64,000 nt of DNA from positions 4,664,501 through 4,728,500 of the forward strand of contig NZ_CP034447.1 in NCBI RefSeq assembly GCF_003952485.1. The letters run 5' to 3'. The stretch comes from Mesorhizobium sp. M1E.F.Ca.ET.045.02.1.1 (lineage in GTDB: Bacteria > Pseudomonadota > Alphaproteobacteria > Rhizobiales > Rhizobiaceae). The notes under the pieces were generated by a model, which searched no databases, was not told the DNA's origin, and was given only the letters and a program-made list of their open reading frames with translations. The translations under genes and the position numbers were made by a program. Position 1 is the stretch's first letter, and every line of letters starts with the position of its first letter. Positions 49,646 through 57,405 of the stretch are shown piece by piece.

Positions 49646-50854
49646 ATGAGGCGTCTTGCCCACGTCGCAAGCCTGGCCACTCTGGCCGCGCTCGTCTTGC
49701 TTGGCGGCTGCGGCGAGCCCGGGTTCAGCGACGCCGAGAAGAAGACCATCGCCTCGCTGGCGCTGAACACGCTGCCGGCGCTCAAAGCGGACACCACGAA
49801 CCAGTACGCCGACGTGCCGGCCGCGGCGGCGCTCGGGTCGACGCTGTTCTTCGATGCCGGCATGAGCCGCGACGGCACGGTGTCCTGCTCGACCTGCCAC
49901 AAGATCGACCGCCAGTTCCAGGACGACCTGCCGCAAGCGGTCGGCGTCGGCCGCACAAACCGGCGCACCATGCCGCTGGCCGGCGTGGCGCGCGATCCAT
50001 GGTTCTTCTGGGACGGGCGGCGCGACAGCCTATGGGCGCAGGCGCTGACGCCGCTCGAAAATCCGCTCGAGCAGGCCGGCAACCGCGCCGCCTTCGCGCA
50101 CTACATCAAGAACCGGTTCGGCGAGCGCTATGAGCGGATATTCGGTCCGCTGCCCGACCTTTCCACGGTGCCGGCCAATGCCAGCCCGCTCGGCACCGAG
50201 GCAGAGAAGGCCGCGTGGAGCGCCATGCCCGCCGGACAGGCCGACGATGTCAATCGCGTCTTTACCAATATCGGCAAGGCGATCGCGGCTTTCGAGCGCT
50301 CGATCGAACCTCCGGAGACGCGCTTCGACCGCTTCGCCATCGATCTTGCGACCGGCGCCAGGCCTGAGGGCGACGCGGCGTTCTCGCCGGAAGAGATCCT
50401 CGGGCTGAAGCTGTTCATCGGCAAGGCCAATTGCGTGACCTGCCACAACGGCCCGCGCTTCACCGACAACGCTTTCCACAACACCGGCGTGCCACCGGTC
50501 AAGGATCTGCCGCCGGATCGCGGGCGGGTCGACGCGGTGGCTCAAGTTCAGGCAGATCCCTTCAACTGCTTCGGCAAGTTCCGCGACGGGGACGCAAGCG
50601 CCTGCCGCGAGCTGCGCTTCATGGTGAAGGACGGTGAGCAGCTTGTGCGCGCCTACAAGACGCCGTCGCTGCGGGGCGCCGCCACCCGACCGCCTTACAT
50701 GCATGCCGGACAGTTCTCGTCGCTGGACGAAGTGATCGAGCATTATTCGAAGGCGCCGGCGAGCGTCGAAGGCGCTTCGGAGGTGCATCCGCTCGATCTT
50801 TCCGACCGTGAGCGGGCGGCGCTGGTGGCGTTCCTCAAGACGCTGTCGGAATGA
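49646..50854 (+). CDS. Dihaem cytochrome c peroxidase/MauG family lipoprotein
   Basis: 402 residues. The N-terminus MRRLAHVASLATLAALVLLGGC ends in a lipobox with Cys22. Two haem c sites are CSTCH at 81-85 and CVTCH at 263-267. Further conserved parts are MPLAGVARDPWFFWDGRRDSLWAQA and the C-terminal RPPYMHAGQFSSLDEVIEHY. The family either reduces H2O2 or oxidises residues in partner proteins. Coupled with the FixH-like gene it resembles MauG-type modification loci. The lipid anchor would keep both at the periplasmic face of the inner membrane or the outer membrane. Confidence 0.9.
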   Translation: MRRLAHVASLATLAALVLLGGCGEPGFSDAEKKTIASLALNTLPALKADTTNQYADVPAAAALGSTLFFDAGMSRDGTVSCSTCHKIDRQFQDDLPQAVGVGRTNRRTMPLAGVARDPWFFWDGRRDSLWAQALTPLENPLEQAGNRAAFAHYIKNRFGERYERIFGPLPDLSTVPANASPLGTEAEKAAWSAMPAGQADDVNRVFTNIGKAIAAFERSIEPPETRFDRFAIDLATGARPEGDAAFSPEEILGLKLFIGKANCVTCHNGPRFTDNAFHNTGVPPVKDLPPDRGRVDAVAQVQADPFNCFGKFRDGDASACRELRFMVKDGEQLVRAYKTPSLRGAATRPPYMHAGQFSSLDEVIEHYSKAPASVEGASEVHPLDLSDRERAALVAFLKTLSE

Positions 50855-50871
50855 AGGGATAAGAAGGTCCG

Positions 50872-51066
50872 ATGAGCCGGAAAACAGTTCTCGTTGAAGA
50901 CGCCGCCAAGGATTGGTTCAAGGATCCCGAGTTCGTTGCCGAATTCGCGGCCTTGCGAGAGGAATTCGCGATTGTCGAAGCATCGATAAGGGCTAGAGAT
51001 CAAGCCGATCCGATCAGGGAGCCTTCCGCTAACGATCCTTCACCGTCTCCATCGCCACAAAGGTAG
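50872..51066 (+). pseudogene. Truncated XRE antitoxin remnant (HigA-like N-terminus)
   Basis: 64 residues. The first 45 residues, with KDPEFVAEFAALREEFAIV and SIRARDQA, resemble the N-terminus of HigA-like antitoxins that precede a helix-turn-helix. After that point the frame runs into ADPIREPSANDPSPSPSPQR, with no helix-turn-helix. The frame overlaps the end of putR on the other strand. No toxin gene is visible. It is likely a decayed fragment, though a functional short protein cannot be excluded. Confidence 0.5.
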
Positions 51067-51481
51067 ACGTCTGCGCCACGTGGGGGAGTGCCGAGATACG
51101 CTCGCCGAGCACCCGGCGATAGGCGGCGATGTCGGTTGTGCGGACTTTCAGCAGATAATCGAAGCTCGACGCCATCATATGGCATTGCTCGATCTCCGGC
51201 ACGCCTTGCACCGCGCGGTTGAACGCGTCGAGCGCCGCTGAGCGCGTGTCGGAAAGCTTGACCTGGACGAAGGCGACATGGCCTTCGCCCATGCGCTCGC
51301 GGTCGACGATGGCGCGGTAGCCTCTTATGTAGCCGTCCTTCTCCAGCCGCTTCACCCGCGCCTGCACCGGCGTCTTCGACAGGCCGACCTTCAAAGCCAG
51401 TTCGGACATGGAAAGCCTGCCGTCGCGCCCGAGGGCGGACAGGATGTTGCGGTCTATGCGGTCCAATTGGTCTTCGGTCAT
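51029..51481 (-). CDS. putR: Lrp/AsnC-family regulator of proline catabolism
   Basis: 150 residues from ATG 51481. Winged helix at about 4-60 (DRIDRNILSALGRDGRLSMSELALKVGLSKTPVQARVKRLEKDG) and a RAM ligand-binding domain at 75-145 with VQGVPEIEQCHMMASSFDYLLKV. It is divergent from putA across 165 bp, as PutR is in other alphaproteobacteria, where it activates putA in the presence of proline. The upstream sequence on the minus strand contains A/T-rich inverted parts suited to its binding. Confidence 0.85.
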   Translation of the reverse strand: MTEDQLDRIDRNILSALGRDGRLSMSELALKVGLSKTPVQARVKRLEKDGYIRGYRAIVDRERMGEGHVAFVQVKLSDTRSAALDAFNRAVQGVPEIEQCHMMASSFDYLLKVRTTDIAAYRRVLGERISALPHVAQTSTFVAMETVKDR

Positions 51482-51646
51482 CGATATGATGGTCAAAATG
51501 ATTGGTTTCAACATTATATGATAGTTCAAATGGACTATCCTGTCGATTTCTTTGGACCGACCTGGATTTTCCAATTGTGCTAGCTTTCGCCGATCGGTCC
51601 GGTGACCGCCGGACCGCTCCCCAACGCTCGCTTTCATGGACCCGAC

Positions 51647-54600
51647 ATGCCGCTCGATGCCATCCGCCAGCAGATCCGTGCCAACTACCTGCCCGACGAA
51701 GACGCGGCAGTGAAGCGCCTCTCCGATACGGCCGGGCTTTCAGCCGAGGAGCGCAAGGCGATCTCGGCCCGCGCCGCCGATCTGGTGCGCGCGGTGCGCG
51801 GCTCGACGGACCCTCGATTGATGGAGGTTTTCCTCTCGGCCTACGGCCTGTCGACCAAGGAAGGCGTGGCGCTGATGTGCCTGGCCGAGGCGCTGCTGCG
51901 TGTGCCGGACACCGAGACGATCGACGATCTCATCGCCGACAAGATCGCGCCGCATGACTGGTCGGCGCATTCGGGCGGCTCGAGCTCCATCTTCGTCAAT
52001 GCCTCGACCTGGGCGCTGATGCTGACCGGCCGCGTGCTGGACGAAGGCGAGGGCGGCATCGAAGGCACACTGCGCGCCATGGTGAGGAGGCTCGGCGAGC
52101 CGGTCATCCGCAGGGCGGTGGCGGCGGCGATGCGCGAGATGGGCGAGCAGTTCGTGCTCGGCCGCACGATCGCCGAAGCCGTCAAGCGCGGCCGGCCGAT
52201 GACCCAGAAAGGCTATCTCTATTCTTTCGACATGCTGGGCGAAGCGGCCCGCACCGAGGCCGATGCATTGCGCTACCACCGGGCCTATGCGGACGCGATT
52301 TCCTCGCTCGATTCCGGTTCGAACGGTCCCGACATCCGTTACAACCACGGCATTTCGGTCAAGCTCTCCGCGCTGCATCCTCGCTACGAGGTGGCGCAGA
52401 GGGACAAGATGCTGCCGGTGATGGCCGAGCGTCTCTTGTCACTCGCGCTCGCCGCGCGGCATTCGCGCATGGGTCTCAACATCGATGCCGAGGAGGCCGA
52501 CCGGCTAGACCTGTCGCTCGACGTCATCGAGCGCGTGCTGGCTGAGCCGGAGCTCGCCGGCTGGGACGGTTTTGGCGTCGTCGTTCAGGCCTATGGGCCA
52601 CGCGCGGCACTCGCCATCGACTGGCTTTACGCGCTTGCCAGGAAGTACAACCGCAACATCATGGTGCGACTGGTGAAGGGCGCCTATTGGGACACCGAGA
52701 TCAAGCGGGCGCAGACGCTCGGTCTTGCCGGATATCCTGTCTTCACCCGCAAGACCAACACCGACGTTTCGTATCTCGCCTGTGCGCGAAAGCTGCTGTC
52801 GATGACGGACCGTATCTACCCGCAGTTCGCCACGCACAACGCGCATACCGTGGCCGCCATCCTGTCGATGGCGAAGGATCGCGATTCCTTCGAGTTCCAG
52901 CGCCTGCACGGCATGGGCGAATCCCTGCACGAGACGGTGCGCAAGTCCGAGGGTACGCGCTGCCGCATCTACGCGCCGGTCGGCGCGCATTCCGACCTGC
53001 TCGCCTATCTGGTGCGGCGGTTGTTGGAAAACGGCGCCAACTCCTCCTTCGTCCATCAGTTGACCGACGAAGAGGTCGAGCCGGAGGAGATCGCGCGCGA
53101 TCCGCTGGAGGCGGTGGAGAAACAGGGTCCGGCCGCCAATCCGGCGATCGCGCGCCCAGCCGCGATCTTCGGCGCCAACCGGCGCAACTCCAGGGGCTTC
53201 GACATCACCGACACCGTGACGCTGGCGGCCATCGACAAGGCGAGGGCGGAATTTGCCGGAGCGGACCGCTGGCACGCCAAGCCGATCACGCGCGCCGCCG
53301 GCTACGGCAAGCAGCGCCAGATCGTCAACCCGGCCAAGCCCGACGAGGTCGTGGGCACGGTGCATGAGGCGGCGGCCAAGCAGGTGGCGACCGCCGTGCG
53401 CATTGCCGTCGACGCGCAGCCTGCCTGGGCGAAGCGTCCGGTCGCCGAGCGCGCTGCGATCCTCAACCGCGCCGCCGATCTCTACGAGGCCAATGCGGCC
53501 GAATTCTTCGCTTTGGCCACCCGCGAGGCCGGCAAGTCGCTGGCCGACGGGGTCGCCGAAGTGCGTGAAGCCGTCGACTTCCTGCGCTACTACGCGGCCG
53601 AGGCGGCGAGTGCGGAAGCGGGCACTGAGGCGCGTGGCGCGATCGTCTGCATCTCGCCGTGGAATTTTCCGTTGGCCATCTTCACCGGCCAGATCGCCGC
53701 GGCGCTCGTCACCGGCAATTCGGTGATCGCCAAGCCTGCCGAACAGACGCCGCTGATCGCTTTCCGCGCCGTCGAGCTGCTGCGCGAGGCCGGCGTGCCG
53801 GAGGACGTCATCCAGCTTCTGCCGGGCGACGGTCCGTCGGTCGGCGCGCCGCTCACCGCCGACCCGCGCATCGCCGGCGTCTGCTTCACCGGCTCGACCG
53901 AGGTTGCCAAGCTGATCGAGAAACAGCTTGCCGAAACCGCGGCGCCTGACGCGATGCTGATCGCTGAGACCGGTGGGCTCAACGCGATGATCGTCGACTC
54001 CACCGCGCTGCCCGAGCAGGCGGTGCGCGACATCCTTGCCTCCGCTTTCCAGAGCGCCGGGCAGCGCTGCTCGGCGCTGCGCGTGCTTTACGTCCAGAAG
54101 GATGTCGAGAAGAAGATGCTGGAAATGCTGAAGGGCGCGATGGAAGCGCTCACCGTCGGCGATCCTTGGGTGATCTCGACCGATGTCGGCCCGGTCATCG
54201 ACGACGAGGCGCAAGCCTCGATCAGCGACTATTGCACCAAGAAAGGGCTGGAAGGCAGGCTGATCGCCAAGCTGGAAGCGCCGAAGAGCGGCCGTTTCGT
54301 CGCGCCGCATGTCTTCCGCGTCAAAGGCATCGAGGAAATGGAGCGCGAGGTGTTCGGACCGGTGTTACATGTCGCCAGTTTCGACGCCGACGATATCGAT
54401 GCTGTGATCGCGGCCATCAATCGCAAGGGCTATGGCCTGACCTTCGGCCTGCACACCCGTATCGAGGGTCGCGTCCAGCATTTCGTCGACGGCATTCATG
54501 CCGGCAATATCTATGTCAACCGCAATCAGATCGGCGCTGTCGTCGGATCGCAGCCTTTTGGCGGCGAGGGGTTGTCGGGCACCGGGCCGAAGGCCGGTGG

Positions 54601-55255
54601 GCCGCACTATCTGCGCCGCTTCCGCAAAGGTCCGGAGGCCGGCACGGAGGTTGGCGAAGGCCACAAGGTGACCGCCACCGAGCTTGCCGACAATCTGCCG
54701 GATCCAGCGCTGGGCGGCTGGTCGACGCGGCCGGATCGCGTGGCGATCCTGAGAAAACATCTGCGCGGCAAGGGGGCGGCTGCAATTGCCGCCGCCGCGA
54801 GCCTCGATTTCGGTCAGGTCGACCTGCCTGGTCCGACGGGCGAGGCCAATACGCTGTCGCTGGCGCCGCGCGGGCGGGTGCTCTGCCTCGGACCTGATGC
54901 CGATACGCTGCTTGCTCAGACGATCCAGGCTTTAGCCGCCGGCAATGCGGTGCTGGCGGTGGCGCCTGGCGCGCCGGCGGTGCTGTCGGCGCTGACCGGC
55001 AAGGGACTGCCGCTTGCTGCAATCGACGGCCGTCCGGATCCGGTCGAGGCACGGGCCCTGAAGGTTGACGTCGTCGCCTTCTCCGGCACGCCAGAAGCGG
55101 CGCGCATCGTGCGCAAGGTGATCGCCGAGCGCGCCGGGCCGATCGTGCCCTTGGTCCGTGAAGTGCTCAACCCGGCGGCTTACGCGCATGAGCGCGCGGT
55201 CTGCGTCGACACCACGGCGGCGGGCGGCAATGCCAGTCTGCTCGCGGCTGCTTAG
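51647..55255 (+). CDS. putA: Bifunctional proline dehydrogenase/1-pyrroline-5-carboxylate dehydrogenase
   Basis: About 1202 residues from ATG 51647; a GTG at 51602 is also in frame. The proline dehydrogenase barrel includes YNHGISVKLSALHPRY, MGLNIDAEEADRLDLSL, VRLVKGAYWDTEIKRAQ and FATHNAHTV (FAD and proline sites). The aldehyde dehydrogenase part has ISPWNFPLAIFTGQIAAAL, the Glu in AETGGLNAMIVD and the Cys in GQRCSALRVLY. A C-terminal domain of about 200 residues follows. There is no N-terminal ribbon-helix-helix, so it is not a self-repressing PutA; regulation is through putR. It converts proline to glutamate at the inner membrane. The stop codon lies within a repeat element. Confidence 0.95.
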   Translation: MPLDAIRQQIRANYLPDEDAAVKRLSDTAGLSAEERKAISARAADLVRAVRGSTDPRLMEVFLSAYGLSTKEGVALMCLAEALLRVPDTETIDDLIADKIAPHDWSAHSGGSSSIFVNASTWALMLTGRVLDEGEGGIEGTLRAMVRRLGEPVIRRAVAAAMREMGEQFVLGRTIAEAVKRGRPMTQKGYLYSFDMLGEAARTEADALRYHRAYADAISSLDSGSNGPDIRYNHGISVKLSALHPRYEVAQRDKMLPVMAERLLSLALAARHSRMGLNIDAEEADRLDLSLDVIERVLAEPELAGWDGFGVVVQAYGPRAALAIDWLYALARKYNRNIMVRLVKGAYWDTEIKRAQTLGLAGYPVFTRKTNTDVSYLACARKLLSMTDRIYPQFATHNAHTVAAILSMAKDRDSFEFQRLHGMGESLHETVRKSEGTRCRIYAPVGAHSDLLAYLVRRLLENGANSSFVHQLTDEEVEPEEIARDPLEAVEKQGPAANPAIARPAAIFGANRRNSRGFDITDTVTLAAIDKARAEFAGADRWHAKPITRAAGYGKQRQIVNPAKPDEVVGTVHEAAAKQVATAVRIAVDAQPAWAKRPVAERAAILNRAADLYEANAAEFFALATREAGKSLADGVAEVREAVDFLRYYAAEAASAEAGTEARGAIVCISPWNFPLAIFTGQIAAALVTGNSVIAKPAEQTPLIAFRAVELLREAGVPEDVIQLLPGDGPSVGAPLTADPRIAGVCFTGSTEVAKLIEKQLAETAAPDAMLIAETGGLNAMIVDSTALPEQAVRDILASAFQSAGQRCSALRVLYVQKDVEKKMLEMLKGAMEALTVGDPWVISTDVGPVIDDEAQASISDYCTKKGLEGRLIAKLEAPKSGRFVAPHVFRVKGIEEMEREVFGPVLHVASFDADDIDAVIAAINRKGYGLTFGLHTRIEGRVQHFVDGIHAGNIYVNRNQIGAVVGSQPFGGEGLSGTGPKAGGPHYLRRFRKGPEAGTEVGEGHKVTATELADNLPDPALGGWSTRPDRVAILRKHLRGKGAAAIAAAASLDFGQVDLPGPTGEANTLSLAPRGRVLCLGPDADTLLAQTIQALAAGNAVLAVAPGAPAVLSALTGKGLPLAAIDGRPDPVEARALKVDVVAFSGTPEAARIVRKVIAERAGPIVPLVREVLNPAAYAHERAVCVDTTAAGGNASLLAAA

Positions 55256-55469
55256 GGCGTATTGATATTCAGGTGATGCCGGCCTGCAAACGGCGGCTTC
55301 CTGCGCTTCCGGCCTTCGCCGACCGAAGCATAAATGAAATGAGAGTGGCGTGGCAGTTAAGGCTACGGCCGGCGTAGGTCGGTGCTCACGTACTTCAAGT
55401 ACGCTCCGCTCCGGTTCTCGGAAACCGCCGTTTTCGACTCGGCCTGACCTGAATCTCAACACACCCTAA
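55252..55469. mobile_element. 218-bp element with 23-bp terminal inverted repeats (MITE-like)
   Basis: The left end 55252-55274 and right end 55447-55469 are inverted copies with three mismatches in 23 positions (beginning TTAGGG). The element starts one base before the putA stop codon, and that stop lies inside its terminal repeat. No protein is encoded. Several inner palindromes (for example around GTACTTCAAGTAC) are present. It looks like a non-autonomous repeat that spread in rhizobial genomes. Confidence 0.65.
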
Positions 55470-55503
55470 CTATCGGTCGAGATTGGCCATTGCACATTAG
55501 CGG

Positions 55504-55818
55504 TCAGGCGCCTTCGACGACCGAAAATCCCTCAAATTGGGGGTGGCCGAGATAGTGCACCTTCGAGGTGCCGGCGTTGCGGTGGGCGGCGCGGAAGTTC
55601 TCCGACTTCGTCCACGCGACGAAATCCTCCTGGCTTGCCCAGACGGTATGCGAGGCGAACAGCGTATAGCCCTCGGTCTCGTTGACCGGACCGCGCAGCA
55701 GGTGGAACTCCTTGAAGCCCTGCATCTCGGAAAGGCTGGAGTCGCGGTTCTTCCAGACGTCCTCGAAGGCTTCTTCCGAGCCGTTCTGGACCTTGAAGCG
55801 GTTCATGGCGATGTACAT
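55504..55818 (-). CDS. hmuQ: IsdG-type haem-degrading monooxygenase (HmuQ-like)
   Basis: 104 residues of the ABM/dimeric alpha-beta barrel fold. The catalytic triad of IsdG-type enzymes matches: Asn6 (MNRFKV), Trp69 (FVAWTKSENF) and His79 (FRAAHRNAG), with the ten-residue Trp-His spacing seen in IsdG. It splits haem to release iron in the cytosol. It ends the minus-strand branch of the hmu locus, 50 bases after the tonB gene. The name follows Bradyrhizobium HmuQ. Confidence 0.82.
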   Translation of the reverse strand: MYIAMNRFKVQNGSEEAFEDVWKNRDSSLSEMQGFKEFHLLRGPVNETEGYTLFASHTVWASQEDFVAWTKSENFRAAHRNAGTSKVHYLGHPQFEGFSVVEGA

Positions 55819-55868
55819 TGGCTTCCTTTCGAAATGGATGAATTCTAATTATTAGGATGGCGAAGGCT

Positions 55869-56834
55869 TTAAAAAGGGCCGATCCGCGCCTTGAACACCC
55901 AACTCGACCTTCCGGTCTCGGGCGGAATGGGAGGGAACGGGGCTTGCTTGCGCACCAGCGTCAAAGCGAACTGATCGAGCTCGGCGGACCCTGAACTTTC
56001 AGTGAGCTGCAGGTCGCTGACGCTGCCGTCGGCCGCGACGACGAAAACCACCCTGGCATTGTTGCGAGCCTTGGCCTGGATCGATTTCGAAACGCGACGG
56101 TTGGCGCGGGCGAGCTTCTTCTGGATTTCACCGCTGTAGCGGGATTCCAAGGCATTGCCGGCGGCGGCCTTTATCTTGCCCTTGCTGGCGATAACCGGCG
56201 CATCGCGCGCGTCGCCATCCGCCGTGCCGCCGGTTTCAATGGTTTGGCTTGGCCCTGCCGATGCGGCCGGGGCGCTCGATGTCGCACTGGGGACCGGTGG
56301 CTGTTGAGGCTCGGCAGGGGGCGTTTCAGCGCTTTGCGGTTCGGTCGCGGGCGTAGGTTTGCTGTCGGCGGGGACACTCTGGTCGTCCTGGCGTGGGCTG
56401 GTGGCCGCCAGGATATCGGGCGTGGAAGTGGCTTCCTTGACAGCTTGCGGCGGAAGCTGAGGCGCCGGGGGTTCGCTTGCAGGTTGCTGCGCTTCGACCG
56501 GCGGAGCGGGCTGCGCGGCCTGGCGTTTCACCGGCTGCGGATCGGGCACCAAGGTGACATCCACGGCGCCGGACGACTGGTCGTCCAGGGCGCTGCCGGT
56601 GACGTTGGCGCCGGACTGATCTGTGCCTTCGGCCTGAATCGCGTCCATGGCGTCGAATGTTCCGGGGGGCGCGAGCAGAAACGCCGCCGCCGCGGCGCCA
56701 TGGAGCAGGCCGGAGGCGATGATCGCCACCGTCCATCTCCGGTCTCCGCCGGATTGCCGCGCCTGCACGAGCGGCTCGGCCGGCTTGATCGCCGGTTCGC
56801 CGCCTGCATCGAAGGGGTGATTGATGTCCTGCAT
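55869..56834 (-). CDS. tonB: TonB energy transducer of the haem system
   Basis: 321 residues from ATG 56834; the open frame before it is spurious. One membrane helix at about 35-55 contains the conserved SGLLH (Ser41, His45), the residues that respond to ExbB/ExbD. A Pro/Ala/Gln-rich periplasmic spacer of about 150 residues follows. The C-terminal domain, with RVVFVVAADGSVSDLQLTESSG and FALTLVRKQAPFPPIPPE, contacts the TonB box of the receptor. It lies in the hmu cluster, so it probably serves the haem receptor. Confidence 0.9.
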   Translation of the reverse strand: MQDINHPFDAGGEPAIKPAEPLVQARQSGGDRRWTVAIIASGLLHGAAAAAFLLAPPGTFDAMDAIQAEGTDQSGANVTGSALDDQSSGAVDVTLVPDPQPVKRQAAQPAPPVEAQQPASEPPAPQLPPQAVKEATSTPDILAATSPRQDDQSVPADSKPTPATEPQSAETPPAEPQQPPVPSATSSAPAASAGPSQTIETGGTADGDARDAPVIASKGKIKAAAGNALESRYSGEIQKKLARANRRVSKSIQAKARNNARVVFVVAADGSVSDLQLTESSGSAELDQFALTLVRKQAPFPPIPPETGRSSWVFKARIGPF

Positions 56835-56962
56835 GTCTCGCGCCGAGACCTGCCGTGCAGGGCATGTGATTGTCAAATCAAGATCGGTTGCCGCCCATGG
56901 CGGCAGACCGCAGGCAGACCATGCCATGGCGTCTCGTGGGAAGGCCGGATGCAACCCCACCT

Positions 56963-57400
56963 CTATATACCGAAAGCGATGCCGGTCTTGGTTGAGGTCT
57001 TCAGGCCGCGCATGCAGGCCGCCGGCTCGACGCCGTTGCCGGCGCATTCCGTCGCGCTGTTGATCAGCACGCGGCCGAGCTTGCCGCAGTCGGCGCCGGC
57101 AAGGTCGAAGCGCGTGACCTTCGTCTTGCCGGCGGGCAGGTCCTTGAAATCGAGCACGGTGAGGCGGTCGACGACACCGGCCTCATTGAACAGCGCGATC
57201 TCGAAAGCCGCTTTCGACAGGTCGGCGCCGAGCGTGTTGTTGACGACGAAGGTCAGCCGGCAGCCCTTGTCGGAAGGCTGGGCGGCGTTGAGCTCGAGGC
57301 TTAGGGCCGGCGCCGACGCGGATTGAGCCCAGGTCGGCGCCGGGCCAAGCGACATCGCCAGCGCCGAGGTCAGGAGACGAAGCGATGCCGTCAAGTTCAT
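56963..57400 (-). CDS. Exported hypothetical protein of the haem locus
   Basis: 145 residues. Signal peptide at 1-25 (MNLTASLRLLTSALAMSLGPAPTWA). The mature part has one domain with two cysteine pairs (GCRLTF, GADCGK, ATECAGNG, PAACMRG) and strand-like segments SLELNAAQ, LTVLDFKDLPAGKTKVTRFDL. It begins five bases from the receptor stop and is therefore co-transcribed with it. I do not know its function; a periplasmic helper for haem or TonB function is the natural guess. Confidence 0.75.
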   Translation of the reverse strand: MNLTASLRLLTSALAMSLGPAPTWAQSASAPALSLELNAAQPSDKGCRLTFVVNNTLGADLSKAAFEIALFNEAGVVDRLTVLDFKDLPAGKTKVTRFDLAGADCGKLGRVLINSATECAGNGVEPAACMRGLKTSTKTGIAFGI

Positions 57401-57405
57401 AGTTC

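Noticed and set aside
49195..50854. MbnP-MbnH methanobactin pair
   Set aside because: The small protein has a FixH/YtkA-like pattern and a membrane anchor rather than an MbnP signature, and no methanobactin genes are present.
52505..54310. 601-codon minus-strand frame
   Set aside because: Shadow of putA.
51647..55255. Trifunctional PutA with DNA-binding domain
   Set aside because: No ribbon-helix-helix segment at the N-terminus, and an Lrp-type regulator gene is divergent.
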